Assembly: GCA_963513935.1 (NCBI GenBank)
Contig: OY740769.1
Span: 105,875,762 to 105,939,761 of the forward strand
Reading direction: 5' to 3'
DNA: 64,000 bases
Origin: Aphrophora alni
Lineage: Eukaryota; Arthropoda; Insecta; Hemiptera; Aphrophoridae
A program made the translations under genes and the position numbers. The notes beneath the pieces were generated by a model, which saw only the letters and a program-made list of their open reading frames with translations, did no database searches and had not been told where the DNA came from. How positions within the stretch are numbered: position 1 is the first letter of the stretch; each line of letters starts with the position of its first letter. Shown here in pieces: positions 45,725-59,300 of the stretch.

Positions 45725-47117
45725 ACCCTCCCGTTGCCAAACTACAAGTTCTTGTACAGCTTTGGCATTTTTAACAGTGCGCGCTACATTCTAATATTTG
45801 ACCCACTAATTGTCATCCAATCTCAATAAACTTTATACCATTGGAAAGGAAACTTTTCAATCTTTAATCTTTGTATTTACCATATGTTTCTAAAATGAAT
45901 ATTAACACGTCTAATGATCGATGGAATAATTGCAGAACTCTAAACAGCTGGAACTGTACGACGGAACGCTAGGATTTCGTCTACTTTCAAGACCTATAAC
46001 AGTTATACACACCGACTTTAGGACAATGATATTTACACCAATAGAAAGCTTGCATTTCGATCTTTCTACCACTGCTTTCAAATCTTAGATCACGTTTATG
46101 GTTTAGTTTTTGTATCCAACCGCATAAAGCCTTGCTATTGGCCAAGATTTCAACCAATTAGCAAGCTTCTTTGGAAGTCCATATGGTTCTGAAAGATAAA
46201 GTGATTCTAAAGATATTTTTACACAGTTTTGTAGATAAAGGTTCACTGATTCCTTTGGTATTTGGTTTTATACATTTAGCTCTAATGAGTCTTTAGCATT
46301 TCGCCTTCAAACCTTGCGTTGTTACAGTTGAAAGTCATCCGCCATTATCTAAAACCACGTTTTAGGTTAGTTTGTTTGATCTGAATTGAATGTTATTTTG
46401 GTAATTTATAGTGAATAACGTTTATGAAATTGTGTTTTATATATAAATAAATAAGTGTAGTGTTTGTTATTGTGTTTGTTTAGTGAAATTAGTTTTAGAA
46501 AAGCTTTATTTAGTAACAGTGTAGGCTATGTTTGTATGTGAGTTCATAACATACATAACGAAATTTCGTTTCGTAACTTCTAATTACAAAATGGTAAGTT
46601 ATATAAAATGTTCAAGTTTACAGTTCTATTCTATGATTTATTCTCTACAATTTGGTATATAAAATTTCATTTTTGGGTAAAGGATACATTTTAGATTGAT
46701 GTTTCAAAATAGGCTAAATTTTAGTGCCGTTGTGTAGTACGGACATAAAAAAATCTATTTCATAAAAACTACTTTGAAATTGGTAAATGTTTTTACATAT
46801 TTCTATTCACAACTAAATTATGAAACTTTTGTGTATTTTGTATAACCAGGCCTATACATTTTTATAGTATTTATTTAGGCCTGAATTTAGAAAAAAAAAT
46901 TCCGTTTTTGAAATTTTTTGCTTCCTGAGCTTATAACTTTTACAATTTTGCACCAATCAAATTTTTAGTTACATATATGATTAATTTGGACCTTTTCCTA
47001 AAAAAAAGCTATGGATCACTTTATGATTGGGATAGAATTTCTATTTTTGGCGAATTTTTGAAATTATTTCACCCGATGAAAAAAACGTGAATGCGTTTTG
47101 TTAAGGCAGAGTTAAGG
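45725..47117. mobile_element. piggyBac-type insertion splitting the tandem array
   Basis: TTAA lies at both edges (45721-45724 and 47118-47121), and the repeat units on either side join perfectly if one TTAA and the 1393-bp insert are removed. The ends form a weak inverted pair (ACCCTCCCGTTGCC versus CCTTAACTCTGCC). No transposase frame inside. An ATG directly followed by GTAAGT (about 46591) looks like a splice donor but stands alone. Confidence 0.72.
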
Positions 47118-47300
47118 TTAAAGGAAGATAAACTTTTTGGACTGGTATGCAATACCAAATATGGTTTATCAGCCTTATTTATAATCATTATAACTTAAAG
47201 GAAGAAAAACTTATTGAACTGGTATGCAATAACAAATATGATAAATCAGCCATATTTAAAATCATTATAGCTTAAAGGAAGAAAAACTTGCTGGACCATT
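47118..47300 (+). repeat. Tandem array of about 80-bp units, right part
   Basis: Two full units and the start of a third (GGAAGAAAAACTTGCTGGAC), clearly the continuation of 45488-45724. It ends about 120 bp beyond the NDUFAF7 stop codon. Confidence 0.85.
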
Positions 47301-47421
47301 TAACTTTCTAAACTATTTTTACCATGAAAGGAGATAAAATTAAAGACAACATTTTTAAACAAACAACTTTCTTTATAAAATTATAACTATAATAAAATTA
47401 TAACTATAATAAAAAAATTAT

Positions 47422-47589
47422 TTAACTAATGAAGCCAACAGGAGGATATTGGGCTAGGAAATTTTTTAAAACTTCTGGGAAAAAAGCCATGAACTTGAAG
47501 CATTCTCCCATCTTGTCCTTATCCATTATCATATGATAACCTGATTTCATGTTAGCTGCTTCAGACTCTGGACATTTTTTTAACAACAT
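47422..47589 (-). CDS. NDUFAF7: NDUFAF7 terminal exon
   Basis: 55 codons and a TAA. Starts after TTTCTAG with [10 protein letters not shown] and carries [20 protein letters not shown], which matches the family C-terminus. The end (PPVGFIS) is shorter than in vertebrate proteins. It sits almost 7.1 kb from the preceding exon. Confidence 0.88.
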   Translation of the reverse strand: MLLKKCPESEAANMKSGYHMIMDKDKMGECFKFMAFFPEVLKNFLAQYPPVGFIS

Positions 47590-50500
47590 CTAGAAAGAAT
47601 AATGAATTATTGTAGCATTAGTATTAAAAACAAGTATTAATATGTGATACAATACAGGCACACAATAACTATCAACATATAGAAACTATATTAAATTCAG
47701 GATAACATAAATATACAAATGTTTAAAACTATATTTTATATAGAATAATTAAAAACTTCAATTCTTTAAAAATATTATCATAGTAAGAAAACAAATGTTT
47801 GTAAGTGTAATTATGTTAATCGTATTGCATTTATATTTTTTGAACTAGACCCTATGTTCGGGCGTCATTTTGTAAGTGTAAATAATTTATTTTCTTTAAC
47901 ATCAATCATTAATTATTTAATTTGTGAATTTAATAGTTTTTTACAACATATTTCAAGTTTTAAATAAAAGAATTTAGAGTTCAGGCTCCAATCTGTACTT
48001 ACCAGGCAGACATCCGTGACACGTGAATATTAGGATATACTCAATAAGAATTTACTCACTCATATTTTGTTAATGAAAATCTTCTTTTAATAACAAGAAT
48101 TTTGAATGGTTTATGAATTGAAAAGGAATCTTAACTAAACATCAAAGTCACTTATGTACTAAGACAGACATGTTAATATAACAATAAAACGTTTTCTAAA
48201 GTTGCATATAAAGCTTATATACCTGAAATCTAATTCAGTATTCCAAGTTCAAACACATGTTATTAATACACATACATTATTTCTACTCACATGGTATGTC
48301 CAAATTTACTAAATAATGCAAAACCTTTAAAAAGAACTTCACTGTGATAAATTTCTAAATACTTTTACTTTTAAAACGCTCCATAGTTTCTGGAATGCAG
48401 AGCGTTCAGAATATACGTCCACCCTCTAAGCACGCTAAGCTGGAAGTATCCTGGGTTGTGGAACGGAACGGAACGCTCCACTGCTTTGCCTAGCTAGCAT
48501 AGGGCAATTCCTAGAATTGTTGTATTTTTCCGTTCCTAGTGGTAACATTCTTTTTGAGTTGTGAAAACACGCACTTTTGTCAATTGCAGCATAGAGGGTG
48601 CTACATTGCATTCATACTAGCGCTTAATTTAAATTTATTGATTTTAATTATTTGTTTTAAATGTTTTTTGATCAAAGTCTTTATGTTTGTTATTAATCAT
48701 TTTAATTTTTATGTGAGCTTCCTAATTATTAATATTATCAATCTAATTCCTTAATAACTTAAATTATTGCTAATTTATACTTTTTATTGGTTGGAGATGT
48801 CCCAAGCTTACATGTTAGTGTTTTAAAACAATTATTAATTATTGCTTAAAAATTTGTCTTTATTTTAAAGGATAAAACTCATCATAAAATAAACATAATT
48901 TAACTTACAGTCAAAACCAAAATAAGAACACAAGAGGCTTAACAAAAATGTTTATGAAAATTCCTATCCTATGTTCCTTCTATTTATATTTATGTTCCTC
49001 CTAAAATTTATATTTGTATACATTTTCGCACAAAGTTATATATTAGTTATGATTGTAACTATGAACTATATATACCAGAGTTTCTCAAAGTGGGGTCCGC
49101 GGACCCCTGGGGGTCCGCGAGCTTGTATCAGGGGGTCCGCGGTGCTAGCCTGCTAAAAAGTAGAAAATAAGTTAAATTCAACCACAACATGTAGCTGGAG
49201 TAGATAAATAGCATAGATATATAACTACAATTAGTTAGTTGGCAGTGAGGACAGTTTGTAGCAGTGACTTTCACTCTTTCAGTTGACACACTGTAGGGAG
49301 TGTAGGGACTGTACAGATTGAGCGCTGAGAGGGAAGGGGGATGCACATTACGCATGCGCGTCTTGGCAACCAAACAAAACATCAACAGTGCTTCTTAACC
49401 TCAAAAATACTCTCGCATATTGTCACTCTATGTTTCTTTGACTCGTTGCTGTGGTAAATACATTGCAGTGTAGTGTTGCGAAGGTTTTTTTCTTTAGTAC
49501 ATTAGTTCCGTTTATGTATTACATTGTGTTTAGTGAAAACGTCAAGTAATCAGTAATGGATCGTTGGTTAAAAACAGGCACAGTTAAACGTACGAATGAA
49601 GAGGCAATGCCTGACGGAAGCCCTCCTGACCTTGCTACTCCGTCGTGTTCAAAATCCAGTGCCAGTGTAAGCAAAGCTAAAAAGCGCAAGTATTGTGATG
49701 AATATTTAAATTTTGGATTTGTTCAGGCTGGTACAGACGGTGAACAAAAACCGCAATGTGTAGTGTGCTTTGAAATTCTGTCTAATGAATCTATGAAACC
49801 TGCTAAGCTGCGTAGGCATTTAGAAACAAAGCACTACGAGTTGTTGGGTAAGTCTATAGAATTCTTTAAAATAGAAAGCAATAAGTTGAAAAAATCCAAA
49901 ACTCAAATTGAACAAATTGCAACAGGCACTGCAAATGAAAAGGCGACCATGGCATCATATGCCGTTTCCTTGTTGATTGCTAAATCGAGAAAGCCTTTTA
50001 ACACCGGAGAAGAGCTAATTATGCCTTCTGCCAAAACTATGTGCAGCATAATGATGGGTGATTCTGCGGCCAAAGAAATGGGTTCGATTTCTTTATCCAA
50101 TGACTCAGTTAAAAGAAGGATCGATGATATGTCAGATAACGTGCATTTTCAATTAGTTACACGTTTGAAAACCACCAAAATGTATGCGTTACAATTAGAC
50201 GAGAGTACAGATTTAACTGACAAATCTCACTTGTTAGCTTTTGTTCGTTACGAATACGAAAAACGTGTCTTTGAAGACCTGTTGTTTTGTAAAGAGGTTC
50301 TTCATAACAACTCAAATGATGTGTTCGAAGCCCTTGATTATTTTGTTAAGGAACATGAACTAGATTGGAATAAGTGTGTCGGATTGGCTACTGACGGAGC
50401 TGGAGCAATGGCTGGTTATAAAACGGGATTGATGGCTCGAGTGATGCGAGTTGCTCCAAATGTCAAATGGACTCACTGCTCAATACATCGGGAGGCACTA

Positions 50501-53290
50501 GCAGTAAAAAAAATGTCACTAGAATTGAAAACTGTATTTGATGAACTTATTAAAATTGTTAACTACATAAAGTCACGACCCTTGAACTCGCGCTTTTTTA
50601 CCTTGCTTTGTCAGGAAATGGGAAGTGACCACGAACAGCTGTTTTTACACACAGAGGTGCGCTGGCTTTCTCGAGGAAACGTTCTCACGCGTTTTTTCGA
50701 ACTTGCTGATGAAGTGAGATTATTTTTCTTGGAAACAAAACATGAAAAAATTATTCTACGAGAAAAGCTTAATGACTTCTCTTGGCTCTGCAAAATTGCG
50801 TATTTGGCTGATATATTTACCCATTTGAATGCTTTAAACTTGAAGCTACAAGGAGCTGATATCAATGTATTCCTTGTAGAAGAAAAAATCGAAGCAATGA
50901 TTGAAAAGCTGAAACTGTGGGCAGGTCGAGTTGCAAAAAAGTCCTACACTGCCTTGCCTGTTTTACAACATTTTCTAACGACATCTGAAGAAAGTCTTCC
51001 CTCTGAAGTCCAAGGCATAATTGTTGAACACATGATAGATTTGTCAAATGCATTGAGAAAGTACTTCCCTGAACCAGATACCAATAATGACTGGATGAGA
51101 TACCCATTTAAAAAAGAGATATTGCTAGTCTTTCAAGCCTCTCTGAAGGTAAGCAAGATGAATTAGTAGAGTTATCTTGCAGTGGGACTTGGGAAGTTAT
51201 CTACAAAGAAGAAAATGATTTATGTCATTTTTGGTTTCTTGTCCAGTCTGAATTCAAAGATTTAGCTAACGAAGCACTCAAACATCTTGTCCCTTTTTGT
51301 ACAACTTATTTGTGTGAGCAAACATTTTCTACACTTTGTAACATAAAAAGTGTTAAAAGAAATCGACTTAAGAATATTGAACCAGCATTGAGGTTGAAGA
51401 TTTCAACAATTCTCCCCAACACCTTGGATATTATCAAATCGAAGAAACAACTTCATTCGTCCCATTGATTTATCTGTGAAAACTCAAGAGACGATGACAC
51501 AATGATTTGTGAAAGGAGACTTGATAAATATTATTTAAAAATATTATAGATAACTATGTTCATAAGTTACTAGCCTATGTTTTACTTTCTTACTTTTTGT
51601 GTAATTAAACACGTTTGAGCATTTCCGTTTTGTCATTTAAAATCCTAATACGTCTTTGTTGTACAACTCATATGAAGAATGATATCAGCACTTAAACGAG
51701 GCTAACAATGTTTTGTTCACAAACACCAATAAGTTCGTTCTTACTAGTAAACCTTTAATAACATTTGTAAGAACATTTGGAATTTGATAACATTTATTCC
51801 TAGGTATTGATTTTTAAATTAATTTTGACTAACACAGCCCAAAATAATAGTGTTAAGTAATGAAATAGACAGTAGTTCTAAAACATATATAGAAAACTGA
51901 ATAAATATATAGAATTCTTGGTAAGTACATATTAGGAAATAAGATTGAAATGTATCATATAAATTGGGGGGGGGGTCCGCAAAGTTGGCAAGTTTTCAGG
52001 TGGGGGTCCGTGGTGGCCTGGACTTTGAGAACCTCTGATATATACAACCAAAAATACTATAAATATATTCAATACACTGTAACTAAAAACTGGGAAACGT
52101 TTTAAATACAACTACAAATACAATTCTCAATTCCACTGAATTAATAAGAGCTAACTACACAGCAATGGCTACCGTCTTATGAAACATCGCAATATGGCAA
52201 TCGACACTTCTGGAATAAACTATGAACTAGATCAGATCTTTTTAAAGATGCGGATCAATCAATCTCGTTTAAATTATAAAGTAGTAGTTCTGTGCATCAT
52301 ATTCCCATAACATAGTACTGTACATTATTGTCAGGTTATAAAAAACAATGACTGTGAAACTAAATATAAGACCAATTAATTTAAAGAACTAGATCATAGA
52401 TTCACAGTGGAGAGTGAACAGTTCAATAACAATCATCAATCAAACCAATAACCGTGCTGAAGTTGCGGAGAGGGTAGAAGAGTCTTTCGAAACGTACAGA
52501 TATGGAATGGATCCATTCAATTCCACGGCCCGTTTTCCAAATTAAAATTGAACGTGTTAGACTAAAAAACATAGTTTAAATGATTAATATTACTTTATCG
52601 GCATTATGAATTGTAGAATATAAGTAACTAATAAATTTCCACATATATGTATTGGGTACTGTTGAACTTAACTTCTCGTTAATAAGAACTTTAGTCCATT
52701 TTACACAGTTAACCATACCAAATATTTCGCGTAGGTATTAAATCAAATCGCATGTGTGAATCATAAGCAGTTCAATATACATAGTTCGCAGTTCATATCG
52801 AGGACTTCTACAAAATTCCGGGACCCTACTATAAATTCGGGGACTTCTGTAACCGGTAGACACTATGATTAAGTATTACCAACAACAATGTAAAATAATA
52901 GAGTTGTTTTTTAAAGCTGGATCTTCCTCAAGTCACATTAGATAGAATGGAGAAAATAGGTTTAAAATAATAATAAAACTGTTGTACAGACAAAATTTTG
53001 AAAAGGTCTAAACTGTCCTAAACATTGGATATCAGTTATATTTTCTTGTTAATGCTGTAAATATATATGTTATCAAAAAATATCAAGGCATCGAATTTTA
53101 AGGAAATAATATAATCTACAATTTGTTTTTTTACATTTTTTTTAAGAAAAAAAAAGAAATATAATTTTTTTATGAAAATTTTATGAATATTTTGATAATT
53201 AAGATGAAAATATAAATCTAATATAAAACTATTAAGAAATGATTTTTTAACGGCATACACAAATTTATTTTTAGTGTATGTACATACATT

Positions 53291-53340
<50 letters not shown>

Positions 53341-56300
53341 CTAGCTAAATTGAAATTATTATTTTTTTAATGATAAATTACTCAGAAACTGTGAAAATAA
53401 GAATCAAACCTAAAAGAGAAAGTGAAATACAGTAGAACCCCTCTTAACCGGTCTAGTCGGGACCGGTTACCCGTTTGACCGGTTAATCCGAGGCTCCCGT
53501 GAAAAATCGGTTTTCGTTCAAAGAAAGCTTATTTAATTAGGTAGCACTAAAAATTATGCAATAAAGATGTTATTGCAACTCATTTTATTGTACATAAATG
53601 TATCGTATATATTATGTTATGTATATTATACATCAAACATGAAAAAATTAAACACTACAAAGCTTTTTTACAGATTCCCCCCTGTCAAGTCTTTTGACAC
53701 ATTTAACCGCGTCTCAAACAAAACCAACACAAGCTTCCAAGAAAAAGAAATGTTATATTTTCCAAGTCGTTTGATATCGCCGCCACTTTGGTACCGCGGT
53801 GTTTTTACGCTGCCAACATTGGGATACCGCTATCGACAAAGTCGTTTGATATCGCCGCCGCTTTGCAGTTTCAATTACAATTTATTTTCGGAAACTCTCA
53901 TCCAACCAGTACACTACGATATAGGCCGGTTAATCCGAGGCTGGTTAACAGAGGTTCTACTGATATCAAATATAAAATTTTGTTATATTTCCTTTGGCTT
54001 CTGATTCTTGGAAGTGTGTAAATACATTTCCACTGTTACTAACAGAGTACGTGTTTTTGAGGATATAAGCAGAGTTATTAAGTGGTGATTTAGCTATGTT
54101 AGCTTCTCCTTGTAGCAAAGTAGATATCAGTATTTTGTTTTTTTATAACTATAGACCTCAATCTTCTATATTCTTTAGTAATTTATTAAATTGTATAACT
54201 GATATTTTGGAATTGCATGATAGCTTTCCTCAAATATATTTTTTTTAACATAATCTATATCTGTTCTAAATAATTCTTGCTAGGGATTATTCGTGATTGT
54301 TATTACGTTATTTCTCTAATGATTTCTCCAACTAAACTAATAAGTAAACATTTCATAGCAGAGACAAAATGTACATAATTTTGAGATATCGATATCTTTA
54401 AATGTTTAAGGATCATTGACTGATAACCCCAGAATTGGTCTTTTTAAGATGAATTTTAAAACGGATGTAAAAACTCAACGTTGCTATTTTGACCCATCAC
54501 ATAAACTTCTATATGTTATGAATATGTAAGAAAATAAAATGTATAACTTCACTTCAACATAGTTTAGTTTCACAAATTTGTTTCAACAATAATACACAAA
54601 AATAGTAATAATTTGTATTAATAATAACAGTATTTAATAACACAGTAACAATTACCTGTAATCGAACTTCAATCTGCATTTGTGTTAGAAAGTCTCTTTG
54701 TGTTACAGGACCAAATGTCACTAACTTATCCGACACTGCTTGTCTTAAATATGAAAAGTCTACGTCTGCAGTTAAGTCAGCAGTTCCAGGATCTTTCAAA
54801 GGATCATGAAGAGAATGCTGACGAAAAGCCTAGACATAATTGTCAAAATTACAATACTTGCTTTTAAGTGATTATAAAATTAACAATCATTCTATAAAGA
54901 AGGACAAAAGACTCCTAATAATACAAGATATTTTCATTGAATTAATAAAGATAATGAAACTTGTACTACGTGATTATTATCTTAACTTACTTTTTAGATT
55001 TATATTAAAACTGAAGAAAATTGAATAAAACTTTGCTGTGTATGTCATTTGTTTTTATACGAATAAACTCTTATTTGTAGAGCAATGTCTCATTATTCCT
55101 CATTATTAGTTGATTTTCTAAGAAAAGTTCAACACCAAAGCTCTCTTTATTAACTACAGAGCAACAACATAAATAATACTTTTAGATCCTTCAGTCATTT
55201 TATATTTTTAAGCTGCAGTAACCTAATTATTGCTTAAACCTTAGTAACCACAGAGTAAATAATAACAATTAAAACATAGAACAATGTCCATCCTCAACAA
55301 CAGGTTCGAGGAATATTAAAAAAACTGTTTAATACCAAAAACCTTGTTACATGATCTTTTACCATGAAGAAAAACTATTGAAGACAATAAAATAGCATAA
55401 AAACAATTTTATAGAGCATACACTGTCCTAAAAAAAAAATAATAAATAAAAAAATTTAAAAAATAAAAAAAACCAACTGTTTTTACGATAATAAATTTAT
55501 CGTATTTTTCAACCCCTTTGACTTAGTCATTGTTTACACATCCAAAATAAAATCCTTTTTTTTTTATAAAATATTTGTATTAAAAATTTGATAAAGTTTC
55601 AGTTTACCTACAAGAAATGTGATTTTTATATTATTAATTATCATAACTACTAGTATTCAATTTTACAGCTAGATTTTATTTTTTTTAATGGTTAAACCAA
55701 GAAGTGAACAAATTGAACAAATCTTTACTGTAATTGCAAACTGTCCAGGCTACAAGAAAAAATATATATAATTTAATTTATGGCAATAAACAATTATATT
55801 GCAACATTTTTTATTTTATTATTACTATTTTATTTATTTATTTTTTTTAATGTACTCGTAAATTGACTTTTTTATACGAAAAAATTATTATAGGATTTAT
55901 TTATTATTATTCTAATAAAATTTGTACAATGTTTACCATTTGTAATAGTTTATCTATATAAAAAATCTTCTGCTTATATATCACAAAACAAAATATTATA
56001 AATGTAATCTTTTAACCAAAAAAAAAAAAAGAAACTTGATAAACCAAGCAAAAACATTCTCAGATATACATTTCTTAAACAATTTCATTCTTTGTAATAC
56101 CGTACTAATAAAATTTAAGCAATATTTGTTCATATAATGTTGAGCCTAACTTTGGAAGTTAATTATATACACCAAGCTGTAAACTAAATGACAAATAACC
56201 ATATGATCCTAAAATGCTTGATTTTCCAACAATCTGGTCATTTGTTTTTCCTTAAAAATCATGTATGAAAGACAGAAAATAAATTCAAATTATACAAAAG

Positions 56301-59300
56301 TATAGTATATATATATACATATTATTATAATTTGAAAATACACCTACTCTGAAAGTATCAGTCTTAGATCCATCATGTCCATAATCTGCAATCAAAGCCA
56401 TTCCTCCATCTTCTTCTAGCCTTTGAGCAATGTGCTGCATTATAAGATATGACATTGGGGAAACTTCTACATGGTTTCTAGTTTCATTTTCCTAAAACAA
56501 GTAACTGAAAGATGGACAAAAAGTATAACAACACTATTCCTAATATCCAAAATTTTCAATATATTGTTTAAAAATACTAGTAGTTTCCAGTTAGGAATTT
56601 TAACATTTTTGAATAAACACAAAATGTGTCACGTTTCATTCCACTATTTAGATGTTCAGTATATGATTATTGGTCACATCAGTATCTATTATGTATAACT
56701 GACCAAAGACTGCCAAAACACCAGGACATGCTTCTAAGGAACTTATTTTGTGGTAGATGGCAACATGTATTCTAAAACAGTAAGGGCCCACACCAGGAGG
56801 TATTTCAATGTCAGCTCCAAAGGAAGCAAAGAGAAACAATGTCCATTGTTGAAGAGAAAATCCTTAGCGAATTATATATAAGATAATATTATTGTTTTAT
56901 GTGACAATGTGCATGTCAATTATTTAGATGGGGAAAGTATTACTAGTAAAAAATTATAAAATTTCCATGAATTAGTTTTAAAATATATATTTCCTAGGGT
57001 TGTTATATCAGAAATAATGTTTAGAATTAATTGCTATAAGTTGTTTCCAATTTGGACATTTTTCTTCATAAAACCTTAAAATAAAACACATCAGTGTTAT
57101 CCAAAGAGTGTAGAGACCATTGGCAAAAAAAAAAAAAATTAACCAATCATATGACCTTTCACCGCACACCACATAATATTAACTTTAAGACTAACACAAT
57201 TTATGTTCAGTAGATATGGAAACATTCATCAGCCAAAATTCATACATAGTGTCAATGAGTCGATGAACATGTTCTGAAATGTGAAAGGCAGCCTCGTCAT
57301 GGTAAATTACATAATCAAGAAATTGTTTATCATTGTCAATTTTATTCATAATATCATCAACAAAATCCTTTCTTTTGAGATTATCACCTTGGCAGATCTT
57401 ATCTAATAATAGTCCAGGCATTTCTTCAAAACCTTATGTCCTCTAGTTTTTTAAAGTCCTAAATCTTAACCATATATACAAACTGATTTCTTAGGAATGG
57501 AAATGAAACTGTTCTACTTCAACTAACTCATCACTAACAGAAACACTTTCTGTTATGTAAGAGTTTCTCGTTTCTTTAATTAAACTGTTGGTCTTATTAT
57601 ATGACCAAATTATATAGTAAATTTTTGTGAATCTAGTTGACAGCTTTTGCTTTGTGGCCAAGTTGTTTAATTTCCAATATGAATAACATATTAAACCATA
57701 GTATGACTTTACGGACACAGGGTACGTATTAATTAGCAGGGAGGACTAAACTAACCCGTAGTTAAGACGGTTATTAGTTTCAAATAATATAAAATTTGCC
57801 AAAACTAATTAAAATACCCACCTTCAAATATAATGTTGATGCTGGTGTAGGAGATCTTGATATTATGTAACGGAAAGTGTTTTCATCATTATCGGCTGGA
57901 TCAATATCTATTAATATTTCAGCCCAACCATGTTCAGTTTTCTGTAATTATAGAACTTAGGCTTAAAGCAACTTAGGCTCTATTTAAATGCATAAATATT
58001 TTTTACAAAAATTTAGTAAATGGAAACCTTTCTATACAAAATTATTTCCTACAACAAATACACAGGGAAAACTCAGAATGAAAAAAATTAGTTTCTTTAT
58101 TTCAACATAAGTAGAAATATAGAATATCTACATTGCATGATTTGTGAGGAAACGGAAACTAATATTTTATTGTTATTATTTAGTTTTGTAGATGAGTGTG
58201 TGCTAAAGTTAGTGTAATTTGCATGTGATGTTTATTTTTAGAATAAATTCAAAATTATTGTATTATGAAAACAGTTTGGACAACTTTGATAAAAATGCTT
58301 GTTATTAGTTAAGCAAACTACTTTTAGGAATTTACGACCATTGGTATAGTTTAGTAGTTGGCTGAATGCATTAAAAGTAACATGATATATAGATTGTGAA
58401 ATAAATTGTTATTACCAATTGATTATTAGTAAATAATTAAAATATGAGCTTATTAAATGTAATAAAAATTGGTTTCAACAGTAAGATTTTGAAAATTATT
58501 AAAACATCTATTTTGCATTACACACATAATAAACTTGATAAACATAATAAACTTGATTGTTAATAAAAAAATTAAAAAATCTCAATTTCCATAAGAACAC
58601 AATATCAATAAGACAACTTTACAAGAAACAAGTCACCATCCATTAGTTGTGTATAGTCAACTTAGTGGTGAAGTGTTTCGACAAAGTTTTTAGCTTTCTT
58701 TAATGATTTTAGTTTTTGCATAAGTACAGCTCAATAAAGTTCAAGAAACATTATCTCTAAATTGATAACTTTATCCTAAATTCCCTTTAAACATAATACA
58801 TATTGATAAAAGGAAAAATAAAATTACCTGTAATTTGTGGATGGGTAAAGCATCAAAAAATTCATGAGCTACAAGGCATGTAAAACATTTAGGTACATCT
58901 TGCACTGAATAATACCAGTATACAGGGACATTATGCTTAGTAACACCATTCATATAGAACAGTTTTGATTCATCATTGTTCTTTTCAAACCTAGTGCATA
59001 GTCGCTGTGCTTGTAAATGGCTCAGTTCAGGGCTTATTTCAACCAAGTGACAACTCAAGCATTCATCTTGTTTCAGCCTATTAAATACCTGAAATATTAA
59101 CACTGTACAGTATATTTAATCAAATATTCCCAGTGCACTTGATGAATACAGTAAAGAAAACCCATAAAAATGGTTTACATCACTTACTAAGATCATATAG
59201 TTAAAGACAATGTTAAAAGTATACCTTACCAGTCTTCAGATATTTCTTGTATCAAAACTATGTTCTCGAAGCCTGTATCATTCAAATGTACATTCCAAAT

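Noticed and set aside
46560..46600. ATG immediately followed by GTAAGT, like a one-codon first exon
   Set aside because: It falls inside the piggyBac-type insertion with no partner exon in sight; a six-base donor match is expected by chance.
45488..47300. CRISPR-like repeat-spacer array
   Set aside because: Units are about 80 bp, contiguous and degenerate, with no uniform short repeats and spacers. This is a eukaryotic tandem repeat.
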